From contig NZ_CP135916.1 in the NCBI RefSeq assembly GCF_032391395.1, forward strand, positions 3,503,001 to 3,567,000: a stretch of DNA of 64,000 bases, given 5' to 3'. This DNA comes from Sphingomonas sp. Y38-1Y (lineage in GTDB: Bacteria > Pseudomonadota > Alphaproteobacteria > Sphingomonadales > Sphingomonadaceae). A model generated the notes under the pieces. It had not been told where the DNA came from. It was given only the letters and a program-made list of their open reading frames with translations, and did not search any database. The position numbers and the translations under genes are program-made. Positions 27,081 through 35,842 of this stretch are shown in pieces (within the stretch, counting starts at the first letter, position 1; each line of letters begins with the position of its first letter).

Positions 27081-27371
27081 TCAATCCACCAGCGCGTCGA
27101 TCGCCTGCGCCAGGTCGATGTCGCGAGCCGATAGTCCGCCGGCGTCGTGCGTCGTCAACAGGATTTCCACACGGTTATACACATTCGACCATTCGGGATG
27201 ATGGTCCGCCTTCTCGGCCAGGAGCGCCACCCGCGTCATGAACCCGAACGCCTCCGAGAAGTCGACGAAGGCGAAGCTGCGCGTGATCGCGTCGCGGCCC
27301 TCGTCATGGTCCCAGTCGGGCAGGTCCTCCAGCGCCTCGACGCGCTCGGCTTCGCTCAACGGCTCGATCAT
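27081..27371 (-). CDS. Pterin-4a-carbinolamine dehydratase
   Basis: 96 residues, the normal family length. Conserved motif [20 protein letters not shown], including the His-His and Glu-Trp residues that bind the pterin, followed by [15 protein letters not shown]. The enzyme dehydrates 4a-hydroxytetrahydrobiopterin and usually supports phenylalanine hydroxylase or molybdopterin-related chemistry; no hydroxylase gene is visible nearby. It is divergent from the zincin gene with about 40 bases between starts. Confidence 0.93.
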   Translation of the reverse strand: MIEPLSEAERVEALEDLPDWDHDEGRDAITRSFAFVDFSEAFGFMTRVALLAEKADHHPEWSNVYNRVEILLTTHDAGGLSARDIDLAQAIDALVD

Positions 27372-27412
27372 GCCCGCTCCCCTTGGGTCCTTGCGCTTGC
27401 TATGCCGCCCTC

Positions 27413-27823
27413 ATGGCCGAACCCGCCCCCGCTTGCCAAGTCGCCCCCGACGCCGCCGCGATCGAGACGCTCGCCCGCGCCGCGCTCGCGCGCATTCCCG
27501 CGCCATTTGCCGAGCATCTTGCCGGCGTCGTGCTGATCGTCGAGGACTATGCCGACGAAGCGGTGCTGGACGATCTCGGTATCGAGGATCCGATCGAGCT
27601 GACCGGCATCTATCACGGCCGTCCGATCGGCGAAAAATCGAGCTTCGATTCGGGCGCGTTGCCCGACCGCATCCACCTCTATCGCCTGCCGATCCTGTGG
27701 GAGTGGATCGAAGCCGGCGTCGCGCTCGACGCGCTGGTGCATCATGTCGTGGTGCACGAGGTCGGGCATCATTTCGGCCTGTCCGATGACGACATGCACG
27801 CGCTCGAAGCCGCTGCCGGGTGA
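27413..27823 (+). CDS. Zincin-like metallopeptidase family protein
   Basis: 136 residues from ATG 27413. Contains HHVVVHEVGHHFGLSDDDMH, the HExxHxxGxxD zinc-protease motif, near the C-terminus, with ELTGIYHGRPI and DRIHLYRLPILWEW before it. This is the small bacterial zincin family (PF06262-like). Target proteins are unknown. The TGA stop overlaps the ccmA GTG start, so it is probably cotranscribed with the exporter. Confidence 0.85.
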   Translation: MAEPAPACQVAPDAAAIETLARAALARIPAPFAEHLAGVVLIVEDYADEAVLDDLGIEDPIELTGIYHGRPIGEKSSFDSGALPDRIHLYRLPILWEWIEAGVALDALVHHVVVHEVGHHFGLSDDDMHALEAAAG

Positions 27824-28386
27824 GCCTGCTCGCCTTTCACGACGTCGCCTGCGACCGCGGCGGTCGCCGGCTGTTCGAGGGGCTGAGCTTTGCGCTCGCC
27901 CCCGGCGAGGCGGCGCTGCTGACCGGTCCCAATGGCATCGGCAAGTCGAGCCTGGTTCGCCTCGCCGCCGGCCTCGCTGCGCCTGCCGCCGGCCGGATCG
28001 AGCGGGGCGGCCCGGCGGCATTGGCGGCGGAAGCGGCGGCGCTCGATGCCGAGTTGCCGCTCGGCGAAGCGCTCGGCTTCTGGGCAGCGCTCGACGGCCA
28101 CCGCGATCGCGTGCCGCGGGCGCTGGCCGCGATGGGGATCGACCATCTCGCCGAAGTCCCCGTCCGCTTCCTCTCGACCGGCCAGCGCAAACGCGCCGCG
28201 CTCGCCCGCGTCATCGCGAGCGGCGCGCCCCTGTGGCTGCTCGACGAGCCTGCAAACGGCCTCGACGCCGCCTCGGTCAAATCGCTGGAGGCGGCGATCG
28301 AGGCGCATCGGGCGAGCGGCGGCGCAGTGCTGGTGGCGAGCCATGTGCCCGTCGCCCTTCCCGCCGCGCAGGACCTCCGCCTGTGA
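27820..28386 (+). CDS. ccmA: Heme exporter ATP-binding protein CcmA
   Basis: 188 residues from GTG 27820 (GTGA overlap). ABC ATPase of the cytochrome c maturation complex CcmABCD: Walker A GPNGIGKSSL, signature LSTGQRKRAALARV (LSxGQ as in CcmA) and Walker B PLWLLDEPANGLD. It is shorter than average ABC ATPases, as usual for CcmA. With CcmB it energises release of holo-CcmE during heme attachment, in keeping with the cytochrome c encoded at 5175. Confidence 0.9.
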   Translation: MSLLAFHDVACDRGGRRLFEGLSFALAPGEAALLTGPNGIGKSSLVRLAAGLAAPAAGRIERGGPAALAAEAAALDAELPLGEALGFWAALDGHRDRVPRALAAMGIDHLAEVPVRFLSTGQRKRAALARVIASGAPLWLLDEPANGLDAASVKSLEAAIEAHRASGGAVLVASHVPVALPAAQDLRL

Positions 28387-29018
28387 CCGCATTCGCCGCG
28401 ATCGCCTGGCGCGAGCTTCGGCGCGCCTGGGTCGGCGGCGGCGTGATGCTGCCGATCGCCTTCTTCCTCCTCGTCTCGATCCTCTTTCCCTTCGCGGTCG
28501 GCCCCGATGCCAGGCTGCTCGGCCGGATTGCGGGCGGCGTCGTCTGGTCGGCAGCTTTGCTCGCAGCGCTGATGCCTGTCGAGCGGCTGGTCGGCCCCGA
28601 TATGGAGGCCGGCGTCATCGACCAGTTCGCCACGCGTGGCCTGTCAGACACCGGCGTCGCGCTGGCCAAGACCGCGGGCCACTGGCTCGGCTTCGGCCCG
28701 CCACTGATGCTCGCCTGCGTCGTCGCGGCGGGGCTGCTCGGCATGGATGCGACGACGTTGGTGCGCGTGCTGACGGGCCTGGCGATCGGCACACCGGGCC
28801 TCGCGGCGCTCGCGGTCGCGACGGGCGCGCTCACCGCCGGGCTCCGCGGAGCGGGCGCGGTCGCGGGGCTGGTCATGCTGCCGCTCGCCCTCCCGCTCCT
28901 GATCTTCGGCGCTGGCGAGGGACCGGGCGCGCTAAAGCTGCTCGGCGCGGTCTCGCTGCTGCTACTCGCCGGTGCACCGTTCGTGGCGGGCGCGGCGATG
29001 AAGATCGGGCGGGGTTAG
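28383..29018 (+). CDS. ccmB: Heme exporter membrane protein CcmB
   Basis: 211 residues from GTG 28383, overlapping the ccmA stop. Six hydrophobic segments; WRELRRAW and VMLPIAFFLLVSILFPFAVGP at the start, VERLVGPDMEAGVIDQ and LLIFGAGEGPGA later are typical of CcmB. No ccmC, ccmD or ccmE follows: a REP and an opposite-strand gene come next, so the rest of the maturation system must be elsewhere in the genome. Confidence 0.9.
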   Translation: MTAFAAIAWRELRRAWVGGGVMLPIAFFLLVSILFPFAVGPDARLLGRIAGGVVWSAALLAALMPVERLVGPDMEAGVIDQFATRGLSDTGVALAKTAGHWLGFGPPLMLACVVAAGLLGMDATTLVRVLTGLAIGTPGLAALAVATGALTAGLRGAGAVAGLVMLPLALPLLIFGAGEGPGALKLLGAVSLLLLAGAPFVAGAAMKIGRG

Positions 29019-29023
29019 GCAAC

Positions 29024-29130
29024 CTTCTCCCCTCCCTGGAAGGGGGGGCTGGAGGTGGGTCGGTGGCGAGGGCAACCTCCGCTACGAACCCATCCACCCC
29101 CGACCCCTCCCTTCCAGGGAGGGGAGAAGC
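29024..29130. repeat. REP-type inverted pair, family D-like
   Basis: CTTCTCCCCTCCCTGGAAG (29024) is exactly mirrored by CTTCCAGGGAGGGGAGAAG (29111). It fills the gap between the convergent ccmB and small membrane protein genes. Confidence 0.85.
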
Positions 29131-29131
29131 G

Positions 29132-29419
29132 TCAGTCGAAGAGGCCGACCGCGCCTTCTGCCCAGATCAGCGCGACGCATAGCACCGCCGATCCGCCGAG
29201 CACGACACGAGCGCGCGTCGATGGTGCGAATCGCACCGCCAGCTCGATCGCCACGCCAAGTCCGACCAGCAACACCGCCGCCGCGGCAAAGTCGAATGCG
29301 GTCCAGTGCGCGTCGGCGTTGAGCAACATCGCGGTGACGGGTAGCAGGTAGAGCGCGGCAATCGCGCCCCAAAGCATCAGACGCCAGTGTCGCGGTCCGG
29401 CAAGCGTGCGGCTGGTCAT
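29132..29419 (-). CDS. Small three-helix membrane protein, function unknown
   Basis: 95 residues with three hydrophobic segments: LMLWGAIAALYLLPVTAMLL, FDFAAAAVLLVGLGVAIELA and VVLGGSAVLCVALIWAEG. No known domain recognised. The intact frame, good start and place at the end of a REP make it a likely real gene. It stands alone between ccmB and the methyltransferase gene. Confidence 0.65.
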   Translation of the reverse strand: MTSRTLAGPRHWRLMLWGAIAALYLLPVTAMLLNADAHWTAFDFAAAAVLLVGLGVAIELAVRFAPSTRARVVLGGSAVLCVALIWAEGAVGLFD

Positions 29420-29477
29420 GCGGCAACCTCCTGGATTCGCCCAAAGCTACACCCGAACGCCCCCGGCGCCAACCGGC

Positions 29478-30350
29478 TTAGTCCCGCGACCACCGTGCGA
29501 AAAGCGCCGTCGGCAGTTCCAGCCGCCGCGCTTCCTCGCGCACCGTCAGCTCGCCCGCTTCGACGCGGCCGGGCAGGTCGGCGAAGTGCTGGCGGACGAG
29601 CTCGCCGATCGCGATTGCCGACAGCCGCACGGCATAAACGGTGAGGAACAGGAACCGGCTGTCCGCATCGAGTAGCTGCCGGCAATCGGCGATGAGGCCG
29701 GGCAGACCCTCTTCCAGCTTCCAGACCTCACCATTCGGCCCCCTGCCCCATTTGGGCGGGTCGAGGATGATCCCGTCATAGCGCCGCCCCCGCCGCACCT
29801 CGCGCGCGACGAACTTGCCCGCATCCTCGACCAGCCAGCGGACCGGCTTGTCGGCCATGTCGGACAGCGAAGCATTGCCGCGCGCCGCCTCGACCGATTT
29901 CTTGCTGGCGTCGACATGCACCATCCGCGCACCCGCCGCCGCCAGCGCCAGCGTGCCGACGCCGGTATAGCCGAACAGGTTGAGGCATTCAGGCTCGGCC
30001 GCGCCGTCGATCCGCTCGCGCATCCAGTCCCAGACGGGCGCCATGTCGGGAAAGAAACCCAGGTGCCGGAACGGCGTGTTGCTCGCGGTGAAGCTGACCT
30101 CCCGCCAGGACAGCGGCCAGCCGCCCTGCGGCACGTCCGGCGACAATTGCCAGCGCCCGCCGCCGTCGTCGTCGGCACCGGGGATGAACTCGCCGTCCGC
30201 CTTCCACTGGTCGCTCGCGGGCGCCCACATCGCCTGCGGCTCGGGCCGGATGAAGCGGAAGCGGCCATAGCGCTCCAGCTTTCGACCATGCCCCGTATCG
30301 ATCAGGCCGTAATCGGCCCAGGGCTCCCCCGTGAGCGTGACCAGCGCCAT
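29478..30350 (-). CDS. Class I SAM-dependent methyltransferase (RlmI-like C-terminal domain)
   Basis: 290 residues. An N-terminal region is followed by a Rossmann methyltransferase: FRHLGFFPDMAPVWDWM, motif I NLFGYTGVGTLALAAAGA, acidic motif MVHVDASKKSVEAARGNA, and the catalytic-loop-like GIILDPPKWGRGPNGEVW. The DPPKWGRG stretch and order are those of the RlmI/K-type 23S rRNA methyltransferases, but the usual N-terminal PUA domain is not evident, so the substrate is uncertain. The start overlaps the thrC stop by one base (TGATG). Confidence 0.82.
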   Translation of the reverse strand: MALVTLTGEPWADYGLIDTGHGRKLERYGRFRFIRPEPQAMWAPASDQWKADGEFIPGADDDGGGRWQLSPDVPQGGWPLSWREVSFTASNTPFRHLGFFPDMAPVWDWMRERIDGAAEPECLNLFGYTGVGTLALAAAGARMVHVDASKKSVEAARGNASLSDMADKPVRWLVEDAGKFVAREVRRGRRYDGIILDPPKWGRGPNGEVWKLEEGLPGLIADCRQLLDADSRFLFLTVYAVRLSAIAIGELVRQHFADLPGRVEAGELTVREEARRLELPTALFARWSRD

Positions 30351-31744
30351 CAGCCGCGCGGCTTCGCCCGCTCGGCGATGTACGCCGTCACCGCCTCGAA
30401 CGTCGCGGGCAGCACGTCATAGCGCTCCTCGCGATCGAACAGGTCGCCGACACGGCGCGGCAGCGCCGGCCGCACGCCGACCGCGCGTTCGACCGCATCG
30501 ACGAACTTGGCCGGATGCGCGGTGGCGAGCGTCACCATCGGCGCCTCGCCCTTGTGCTGGATCGCGGCGGCGTAACCGATCGCGGTATGCGGATCGAGCA
30601 CCTGCCCCGCCCCGTCGCACGCGCGCGCCATCGCCGCGGCCATGCCGCTTTCGTCCACCGCCATGCTGCGGAACAGCGCCGCCGATCCTTGCGACTGTGC
30701 ATTGGTCAGCCGCATCGCGCGGCTTGATTCGAACCCGGCCATCTGCGCCGCGAGCGCACCGCCGTCGCGGCCACCCAGGTCGAACAGCAGCCGCTCGAAA
30801 TTCGAGCTCACCTGGATGTCCATCGACGGCGTCGCGGTCGGCGTCACCGTTCCGCTCGAATAATCGCCCGACGACAGCGCGCGGTGGAGGATGTCGTTGA
30901 CGTTGGTCGCGACGACCAGCCGCTCGATCGGCAGCCCCATCCTTGCCGCGACATAGCCCGCGAACACGTCGCCGAAGTTGCCGGTCGGCACGCTGAACGC
31001 CACCGGCCGCCCGGGCGCGCCCAGCCGCACCGCGGCGTAGAAATAATAGACCACCTGCGCCATCAGCCGCGCCCAGTTGATCGAGTTGACCGCCGACAGC
31101 TTGAACCTGCCGCTGAAAGCGGAATCGCGGAACATCGCCTTGACCAGCGCCTGCGCGGTGTCGAAGTCGCCCTCGATCGCGATGTTGTGGACGTTCGGCG
31201 CGAGCACCGTCGTCATCTGCCGCCGCTGCACGTCGCTGACGCGGCCATGCGGGTGAAGCATGAAGATGTCGACGCCGACGCGGCCAGCGAGCGCATCGAT
31301 CGCCGCCGAGCCGGTATCGCCGCTGGTTGCACCGATCACCGTCAGCGGCTCAGTCGCGCCCGTCAGGAAGCGCTCGAACAACAGGCCGACGAGCTGCAGC
31401 GCGACGTCCTTGAACGCCAGCGTGGGCCCGTGGAACAGCTCGAGCAGCCACTGGTCGCTCTCCAGCTGGACGAGCGGCGTCAACGCCTTGTGCGCGAAGC
31501 GGCCATAGGCGGCGGTGCACAGCGCGCGAAGCTCGGCCTCGTCCAGGCTGCCCGCGACGAACGGCGCCATCACCCGCACCGCCGTCTCGACATAGTCGAG
31601 CCCGGCCATCGCGGCGATCTCGTCCGCCGAGAAGCTCGGCCATGTCTCGGGCACATACAGCCCGCCGTCCGACGCCAACCCCGCCAGCGTCGCGCCCTCG
31701 AAATCGAGGACGGGCGCGCTCCCCCTGGTGCTCACATACCGCAT
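30350..31744 (-). CDS. thrC: Threonine synthase
   Basis: 464 residues from ATG 31744 (MRYVSTRGSAP). PLP enzyme converting O-phosphohomoserine to threonine. Seen: TRGSAPVLDFEGATLAGLA at the start, PLP lysine 112 in FHGPTLAFKDVALQ, GATSGDTGSAAIDAL, PTGNFGDVFAGYVA and NVNDILHRAL. Length and motifs match the long (fungal/enterobacterial) class. The open frame upstream to 31951 is antisense to the next gene and is not used. Confidence 0.95.
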   Translation of the reverse strand: MRYVSTRGSAPVLDFEGATLAGLASDGGLYVPETWPSFSADEIAAMAGLDYVETAVRVMAPFVAGSLDEAELRALCTAAYGRFAHKALTPLVQLESDQWLLELFHGPTLAFKDVALQLVGLLFERFLTGATEPLTVIGATSGDTGSAAIDALAGRVGVDIFMLHPHGRVSDVQRRQMTTVLAPNVHNIAIEGDFDTAQALVKAMFRDSAFSGRFKLSAVNSINWARLMAQVVYYFYAAVRLGAPGRPVAFSVPTGNFGDVFAGYVAARMGLPIERLVVATNVNDILHRALSSGDYSSGTVTPTATPSMDIQVSSNFERLLFDLGGRDGGALAAQMAGFESSRAMRLTNAQSQGSAALFRSMAVDESGMAAAMARACDGAGQVLDPHTAIGYAAAIQHKGEAPMVTLATAHPAKFVDAVERAVGVRPALPRRVGDLFDREERYDVLPATFEAVTAYIAERAKPRG

Positions 31745-31833
31745 GGCCGGTTCGCTTAGGCGCGTGGGGGACGCGGAGCAATGCAAGGGTTGGTTGACGG
31801 GCGGATGCTTTGGGTATCGCGCGCTGCTAGACA

Positions 31834-32277
31834 ATGCCGATGCGCTGGCTGCTTCCCATCCTTGCCGCATGTGTCGCGATGCCCGTGCAGGCGGCGGAGG
31901 ACTGCTACGACCGGATCGTAACCGGGACGATCGCGGCGCAAGTCCCGGCACCCGTTCCCGAGCTGGAGGACGGCTCGATCGTCATGAGTTGGCCGTGGTT
32001 CGTCGATCTCACCGTGGATCGGCCCGGCGGCGGCGCCGAGCGCCTGTCGGTCCAGACGGTACAGCACACCTATTTCGCGCGAGCACTACGCGGGCGCTGG
32101 CTGCTGCGTCGGAACCGCATGGGCGGCTATAATGCGCGGTGGAGGGCCCACGCGCCTCGGGCTCGGCGATGTTCGCGCGATGCGCCGCCTGCCCGGCCCT
32201 ACCTGGGTGCCGAAAGCCCGGCGGCACTCGAGAAGCTCCGCCGCGAAAGCGAGGCGCGCGACGGCGTCCGCCGCTAG
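31834..32277 (+). CDS. Predicted secreted protein, function unknown
   Basis: 147 residues. Signal peptide MPMRWLLPILAACVAMPVQA, then a mature region with one Cys (ED-C-YDRI), SWPWFVDLTVDRPGGGAE and an Arg-rich stretch RGRWLLRRNRMGGYNARWRA. No family recognised. It is divergent from thrC; its TAG stop shares CTAG with the convergent SURF1 stop. Confidence 0.65.
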   Translation: MPMRWLLPILAACVAMPVQAAEDCYDRIVTGTIAAQVPAPVPELEDGSIVMSWPWFVDLTVDRPGGGAERLSVQTVQHTYFARALRGRWLLRRNRMGGYNARWRAHAPRARRCSRDAPPARPYLGAESPAALEKLRRESEARDGVRR

Positions 32278-32873
32278 CGCCGCCGCCTGAGCGCAACGGC
32301 GTAGATGATGAGCGCCAGCGCGGCGAAGGCGAACCACTGAACGGCATAGGCGAGATGATTGTCGGGCACGTTTGCCGGATCGGGCGCGCGGCTGGACAAC
32401 AGGCCGGGGGCGAGCGCGGTAGCCGGCACCACCATCGGCGCCGGGCTAGGCCGCGCGCCGAACAGCCGCGCGATGAACGACGTCGAATCGGGCGCGCGTG
32501 TCAGCACGCCGCGCACCGCGCCGCCCGCCCAGGTCGGCGTCAGCCGCGGATCGCTCGCGACGCCCAGGTCGACCACGAAGCCTTCGCGGCAGGTGACGAG
32601 GAAGCGATAGCCGCTCACGCCGCCCGCGCTACGACCCGCCGATCGCGTCGGCGGCGACGGCGCGGTGCAGGTCGCCGCCACGCGCGAGAACAGCATGTCG
32701 TCGCGCACCGGCAGCGCCAGCGCACGCTCGGGCAGGGCGGCATTGTGCGCGAAGCTGGCGAGCAGCGCATGCTTCGCCTCGCGCCGCTGGAGCTGCCAGA
32801 TGCCCAGCCCTACCATCGTCGCCGCTGCGAGCAGGACGATCGCGGTGGCGAGGATCGGCACGCGGCGCGTCAC
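32274..32873 (-). CDS. SURF1-family cytochrome oxidase assembly protein
   Basis: 199 residues from GTG 32873, overlapping the DUF983 stop (GTGA). Two transmembrane segments at the ends (ILATAIVLLAAATMVGLGIW and VQWFAFAALALIIYAVAL) with an external domain between, the SURF1 layout. Family signatures: GIWQLQRREAKHALL, SGYRFLVTCREGFVVDLGV and NHLAYAVQWF. SURF1 assists assembly, especially heme a insertion, of aa3 oxidase. Last gene of the cox operon. Confidence 0.9.
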   Translation of the reverse strand: MTRRVPILATAIVLLAAATMVGLGIWQLQRREAKHALLASFAHNAALPERALALPVRDDMLFSRVAATCTAPSPPTRSAGRSAGGVSGYRFLVTCREGFVVDLGVASDPRLTPTWAGGAVRGVLTRAPDSTSFIARLFGARPSPAPMVVPATALAPGLLSSRAPDPANVPDNHLAYAVQWFAFAALALIIYAVALRRRR

Positions 32874-33262
32874 TTGATCCGCCCCTCGCCCGCGCCGTTG
32901 CGCCACTCGAGCGCGGCCAGCGCCGCCTTGGTCCAGCGCGTCGTCAGCATGACCGATGCGATCGTCAGCGGCAGCCACAGCGCGACATGCACCCACCAGG
33001 GCGGTGACCAGGCGAGCTCGACGACGATGCCGAGAATGGTGACGATCGTGCCGATGCCGAGCGTCAGGAACGCCGCCGCGCCGTCACCGACGTTGAAGGC
33101 GGAGAAGTCCAGGCAGCAGGCCGGGCAGCGATCGGCGAAGCGCAGCACGCCCGCGAACAGCGTCGGCGCGCCGCAGCGTGGGCAGAGGCCGCGCGTCGCC
33201 TGAACGAACAAGGGGGCCGGCGCACCGTCCGGCACGCCGACCCCCTGATTGTCCTTTGGCAT
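32870..33262 (-). CDS. DUF983 zinc-ribbon membrane protein
   Basis: 130 residues from ATG 33262, sharing a base with the ctaE stop (TGATG). A small zinc ribbon, GLCPRCGAPTLFAG plus RCPACCLDFS, precedes two hydrophobic segments (AFLTLGIGTIVTILGIVVEL; VHVALWLPLTIASVMLTT). DUF983 genes are commonly next to ctaE in alphaproteobacteria. A role in oxidase biogenesis is suggested by position only. Confidence 0.85.
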   Translation of the reverse strand: MPKDNQGVGVPDGAPAPLFVQATRGLCPRCGAPTLFAGVLRFADRCPACCLDFSAFNVGDGAAAFLTLGIGTIVTILGIVVELAWSPPWWVHVALWLPLTIASVMLTTRWTKAALAALEWRNGAGEGRIK

Positions 33263-34158
33263 CAGCCGTGCGCCGGTGCGCCCCAGCCGCCCCAGACATA
33301 GACGACGACGAACAGGAACAGCCACACCACGTCGACGAAGTGCCAGTACCAGGCCGCCGCCTCGAACCCGAAATGCTGGCGCGGGGTAAAGTGGCCGCGA
33401 TAGGCGCGGACGAGGTTGACGATCAGGAAGATCGTGCCGACCGCGACGTGGAAGCCGTGGAAGCCGGTCGCCATGTAGAAGGCAGAGCTGTAGTTCGACT
33501 TGCCGAAGTCGAACGGCGCGTGGGCGTATTCATAGGCCTGGATCGAGCTGAACAGCAGACCCAGCAGGATGGTGAGCCACAGCCCCTTCAGCACGCCATC
33601 ACGATTGCCGACGCCGATCAGGCCCCAGATCCCCGTCTTCTCGCCGCCGCGCTCTCCATGGATCAGCGCGTGATGCGCCCAGGTGACGGTCGTGCCGGAG
33701 AGGAGCAGGATGAAGGTGTTGAGGAGCGGGAATTCGAAGGCGTTGATGACCTCCAGCCCCTTGGGCGGCCAGGAGGCGACCGCGTCGGCCGCGACCGACA
33801 CCGCGCCCTCGGCATATTCCACGGGCACGGGGAACAGCGAATAGTCGAAGAACGCCCAGAACCAGCCGAGGAAGAACATCACCTCCGAGGCGATGAACAG
33901 GATCATGCCATAGCGCAGATGGAGCTGCACGACCGGCGTGTGGTCGCCGGCATGCGCCTCACGCACCACATCGGCCCACCAGCAATACATGGTGAACAGC
34001 ACGCCCGCGAGGCCGGCGAGGAACAGCCAGCCGCCGCCCACCGTCTCGTGCATCCACATGATGCCGCCCGACGCCATGCCCAGCGCCGACATCGATCCGA
34101 TCAGCGGCCACGCGCTGGGGGGCAGAATATGGTAATCGTGGTTCTTGGCGCCGGCCAT
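33262..34158 (-). CDS. ctaE: Cytochrome c oxidase subunit III
   Basis: 298 residues, about seven membrane segments. Characteristic stretches: KNHDYHILPPSAWPLIGS, LRYGMILFIASEVMFFLGWF, LNTFILLLSGTTVTWAHHA, ATGFHGFHVAVGTIFLIVNL and FEAAAWYWHFVDVVWLFLF. Subunit III binds lipid near the oxygen path and stabilises turnover of the aa3 oxidase. 49 bases separate it from ctaG. Confidence 0.97.
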   Translation of the reverse strand: MAGAKNHDYHILPPSAWPLIGSMSALGMASGGIMWMHETVGGGWLFLAGLAGVLFTMYCWWADVVREAHAGDHTPVVQLHLRYGMILFIASEVMFFLGWFWAFFDYSLFPVPVEYAEGAVSVAADAVASWPPKGLEVINAFEFPLLNTFILLLSGTTVTWAHHALIHGERGGEKTGIWGLIGVGNRDGVLKGLWLTILLGLLFSSIQAYEYAHAPFDFGKSNYSSAFYMATGFHGFHVAVGTIFLIVNLVRAYRGHFTPRQHFGFEAAAWYWHFVDVVWLFLFVVVYVWGGWGAPAHG

Positions 34159-34207
34159 CTACTCGTCCCTGTCGTGTCGCCTGTCCCAGGCGGTCTTGCC
34201 CTGTGCT

Positions 34208-34744
34208 CTAGCTTGGCTTTTTGCCTGAATCCACCGGGTAAAAGGTGTAGCTGAGCGTGATCTCCTGGACGCTGGACGCATCGGGGTCATCGGCGATCCG
34301 CGGATCGACGAAATAGACCACCGGCATGCGCACCTCCTCGCCCGGCTTCAGCGTCTGCTCGGAAAAGCAGAAGCACTGGATCTTGCTGAAATACTTGCCC
34401 GCCTGATCGGGGGTGACGTTGAACGTCGCGGTGCCGGTGACCGGCTTGTCAGACAGGTTCTTGGCGGTGAAGAACGCCATCTTGCGCGCGCCCAGCGCCG
34501 CGCGCTCGGTCCGCTGCTCGGGCGCGAACTGCCAGGGCATGTCCTTGGACACGTTGCTGTCGAACGCGACGGTGACGATCTTGCCCTGGACGGCGCCGGG
34601 CGCCGCATCCGCCGTCTGCGTCGTGCCGTTGAGGCCTGTCACCTGACAGAAGACGCGGTAGAGCGGCACGCTGGCAAAGCCGAGGCCACCCATGCTGACC
34701 ACGCCGATCACGGCAAGCATCGCGGTGCGGGCGTTGCGGTCCAT
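34208..34744 (-). CDS. ctaG: Cytochrome c oxidase assembly protein CtaG (Cox11)
   Basis: 178 residues. One N-terminal membrane anchor (TAMLAVIGVVSMGGLGFASV), then a periplasmic immunoglobulin-like domain. The copper-binding signature CFCFSEQTL with Cys-Phe-Cys, and the conserved VPLYRVFCQVTGLNGTTQ, identify Cox11/CtaG, which delivers copper to CuB of subunit I. The start overlaps the preceding small ORF. Confidence 0.97.
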   Translation of the reverse strand: MDRNARTAMLAVIGVVSMGGLGFASVPLYRVFCQVTGLNGTTQTADAAPGAVQGKIVTVAFDSNVSKDMPWQFAPEQRTERAALGARKMAFFTAKNLSDKPVTGTATFNVTPDQAGKYFSKIQCFCFSEQTLKPGEEVRMPVVYFVDPRIADDPDASSVQEITLSYTFYPVDSGKKPS

Positions 34745-34869
34745 CAGTGGCTCATCTTGACGATGCTGATCGCGAACACGAGCACGACGAAGCCGCCGAG
34801 CAGCAGCGCCATCACGGTCGCACGGCTCTTCTGGCGGCCGCGGATCATCCGCTCGTCCTCCGGGCTCAT
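34744..34869 (-). CDS. 41-residue single-span membrane protein between ctaB and ctaG (CoxF-like)
   Basis: ATG 34869 overlaps the ctaB stop (ATGA) and the TGA shares a base with the ctaG ATG. The product has a charged cytoplasmic head ([15 protein letters not shown]) and one membrane span ([20 protein letters not shown]). Tiny ORFs at this location are common in alphaproteobacterial cox operons (often called CoxF). A structural or assembly role is inferred from the position. Confidence 0.75.
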   Translation of the reverse strand: MSPEDERMIRGRQKSRATVMALLLGGFVVLVFAISIVKMSH

Positions 34870-35774
34870 GCGAGCAGCCAGCGATCGGCGACCAGCGCGC
34901 CGAACAGGATGAAGAGATAGAGGATCGAGAATTTGAAGAGCTGCTTCTCGGCCTTCATCTCGGCATCGCTGGTCCGAAGCGTCACCACCGTGGCAAGCGC
35001 GGCGAAGATCGCGGTCGTGACCACCGCGGTCCCGCCATAGATCCAGCCGACCAGGCCCAGCGGCCAAGGCGCGATCGCGGCGGCGGCCATCGGCAGCGTG
35101 TAGAGGCCGATCTGCTGGCGCGTCACCCGCTCGCCCGCGACGACGGGCAGCATCGGCACGCCGGCATTGCCGTAATCGGTCTTCACGAACAGCGCGAGCG
35201 CCCAGAAATGCGGCGGCGTCCACAGGAAGATCAGGCTGAAGAGCAGCACCGGCAGCAGCGTCACGTCGCCCGTCGCCGCGGCCCAGCCGATCATCGGCGG
35301 GAAGGCACCCGCCGCACCGCCGATGACGATGTTCTGTGGCGTCCGGCGCTTCAGCCACACGGTATAGACGAGGACGTAGAACAGGATCGAGACGAGCAGG
35401 ATGGCGGCCGCCACCCAGTTGGTCGCCAACCCCATCAGCACGACCGAAAAGCCGCCCAGCCCGACGCCGAAATGCAGCGCCGATTCGCGCGTCATCCGGC
35501 CGGCCGGCAAGGGCCGCGCCCGGGTGCGCTTCATCAGGGCATCGATGTCCGACTCGTACCACTGGTTGAGCGCGCCCGCCGCGCCCGCCGCCATCGCGAG
35601 GCACAGGATCGCGGTAAAGCCGATCACCGGATGCACGCTCACAGGCGCAGCGAGCAGCCCGCAAAGGCCGGTGAACACGACGAGCGTCAGCACGCGCGGC
35701 TTGGTCAGCGCCAGGAAGTCACGCCAGTCGGCGACCGGCGGCACGGCCGTCAGGGTCGATGCGGTGGGGGTCAT
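34866..35774 (-). CDS. ctaB: Protoheme IX farnesyltransferase (heme O synthase)
   Basis: 302 residues from ATG 35774 ([14 protein letters not shown]). UbiA-type prenyltransferase that attaches farnesyl to heme b, making heme O on the way to heme a. Eight or nine membrane segments; acidic metal/diphosphate motif [19 protein letters not shown] and second conserved loop [20 protein letters not shown]. The frame is open upstream to 35990, but that part covers the inverted repeat at 35843–35973 and is rejected. Confidence 0.96.
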   Translation of the reverse strand: MTPTASTLTAVPPVADWRDFLALTKPRVLTLVVFTGLCGLLAAPVSVHPVIGFTAILCLAMAAGAAGALNQWYESDIDALMKRTRARPLPAGRMTRESALHFGVGLGGFSVVLMGLATNWVAAAILLVSILFYVLVYTVWLKRRTPQNIVIGGAAGAFPPMIGWAAATGDVTLLPVLLFSLIFLWTPPHFWALALFVKTDYGNAGVPMLPVVAGERVTRQQIGLYTLPMAAAAIAPWPLGLVGWIYGGTAVVTTAIFAALATVVTLRTSDAEMKAEKQLFKFSILYLFILFGALVADRWLLA

Positions 35775-35842
35775 GGGCCCTGCCCATAACGTCAACCGGC
35801 GCGAGGGGGAAGAGACGTGGGTTAACGTGGGCGGGCGGGTCT

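Noticed and set aside
31794..31819. Sigma-70 promoter TTGACG ... TATCGC before the secreted protein gene
   Set aside because: Spacing is only about 15 bases and the -10 box is poor, so it was not listed as a feature.
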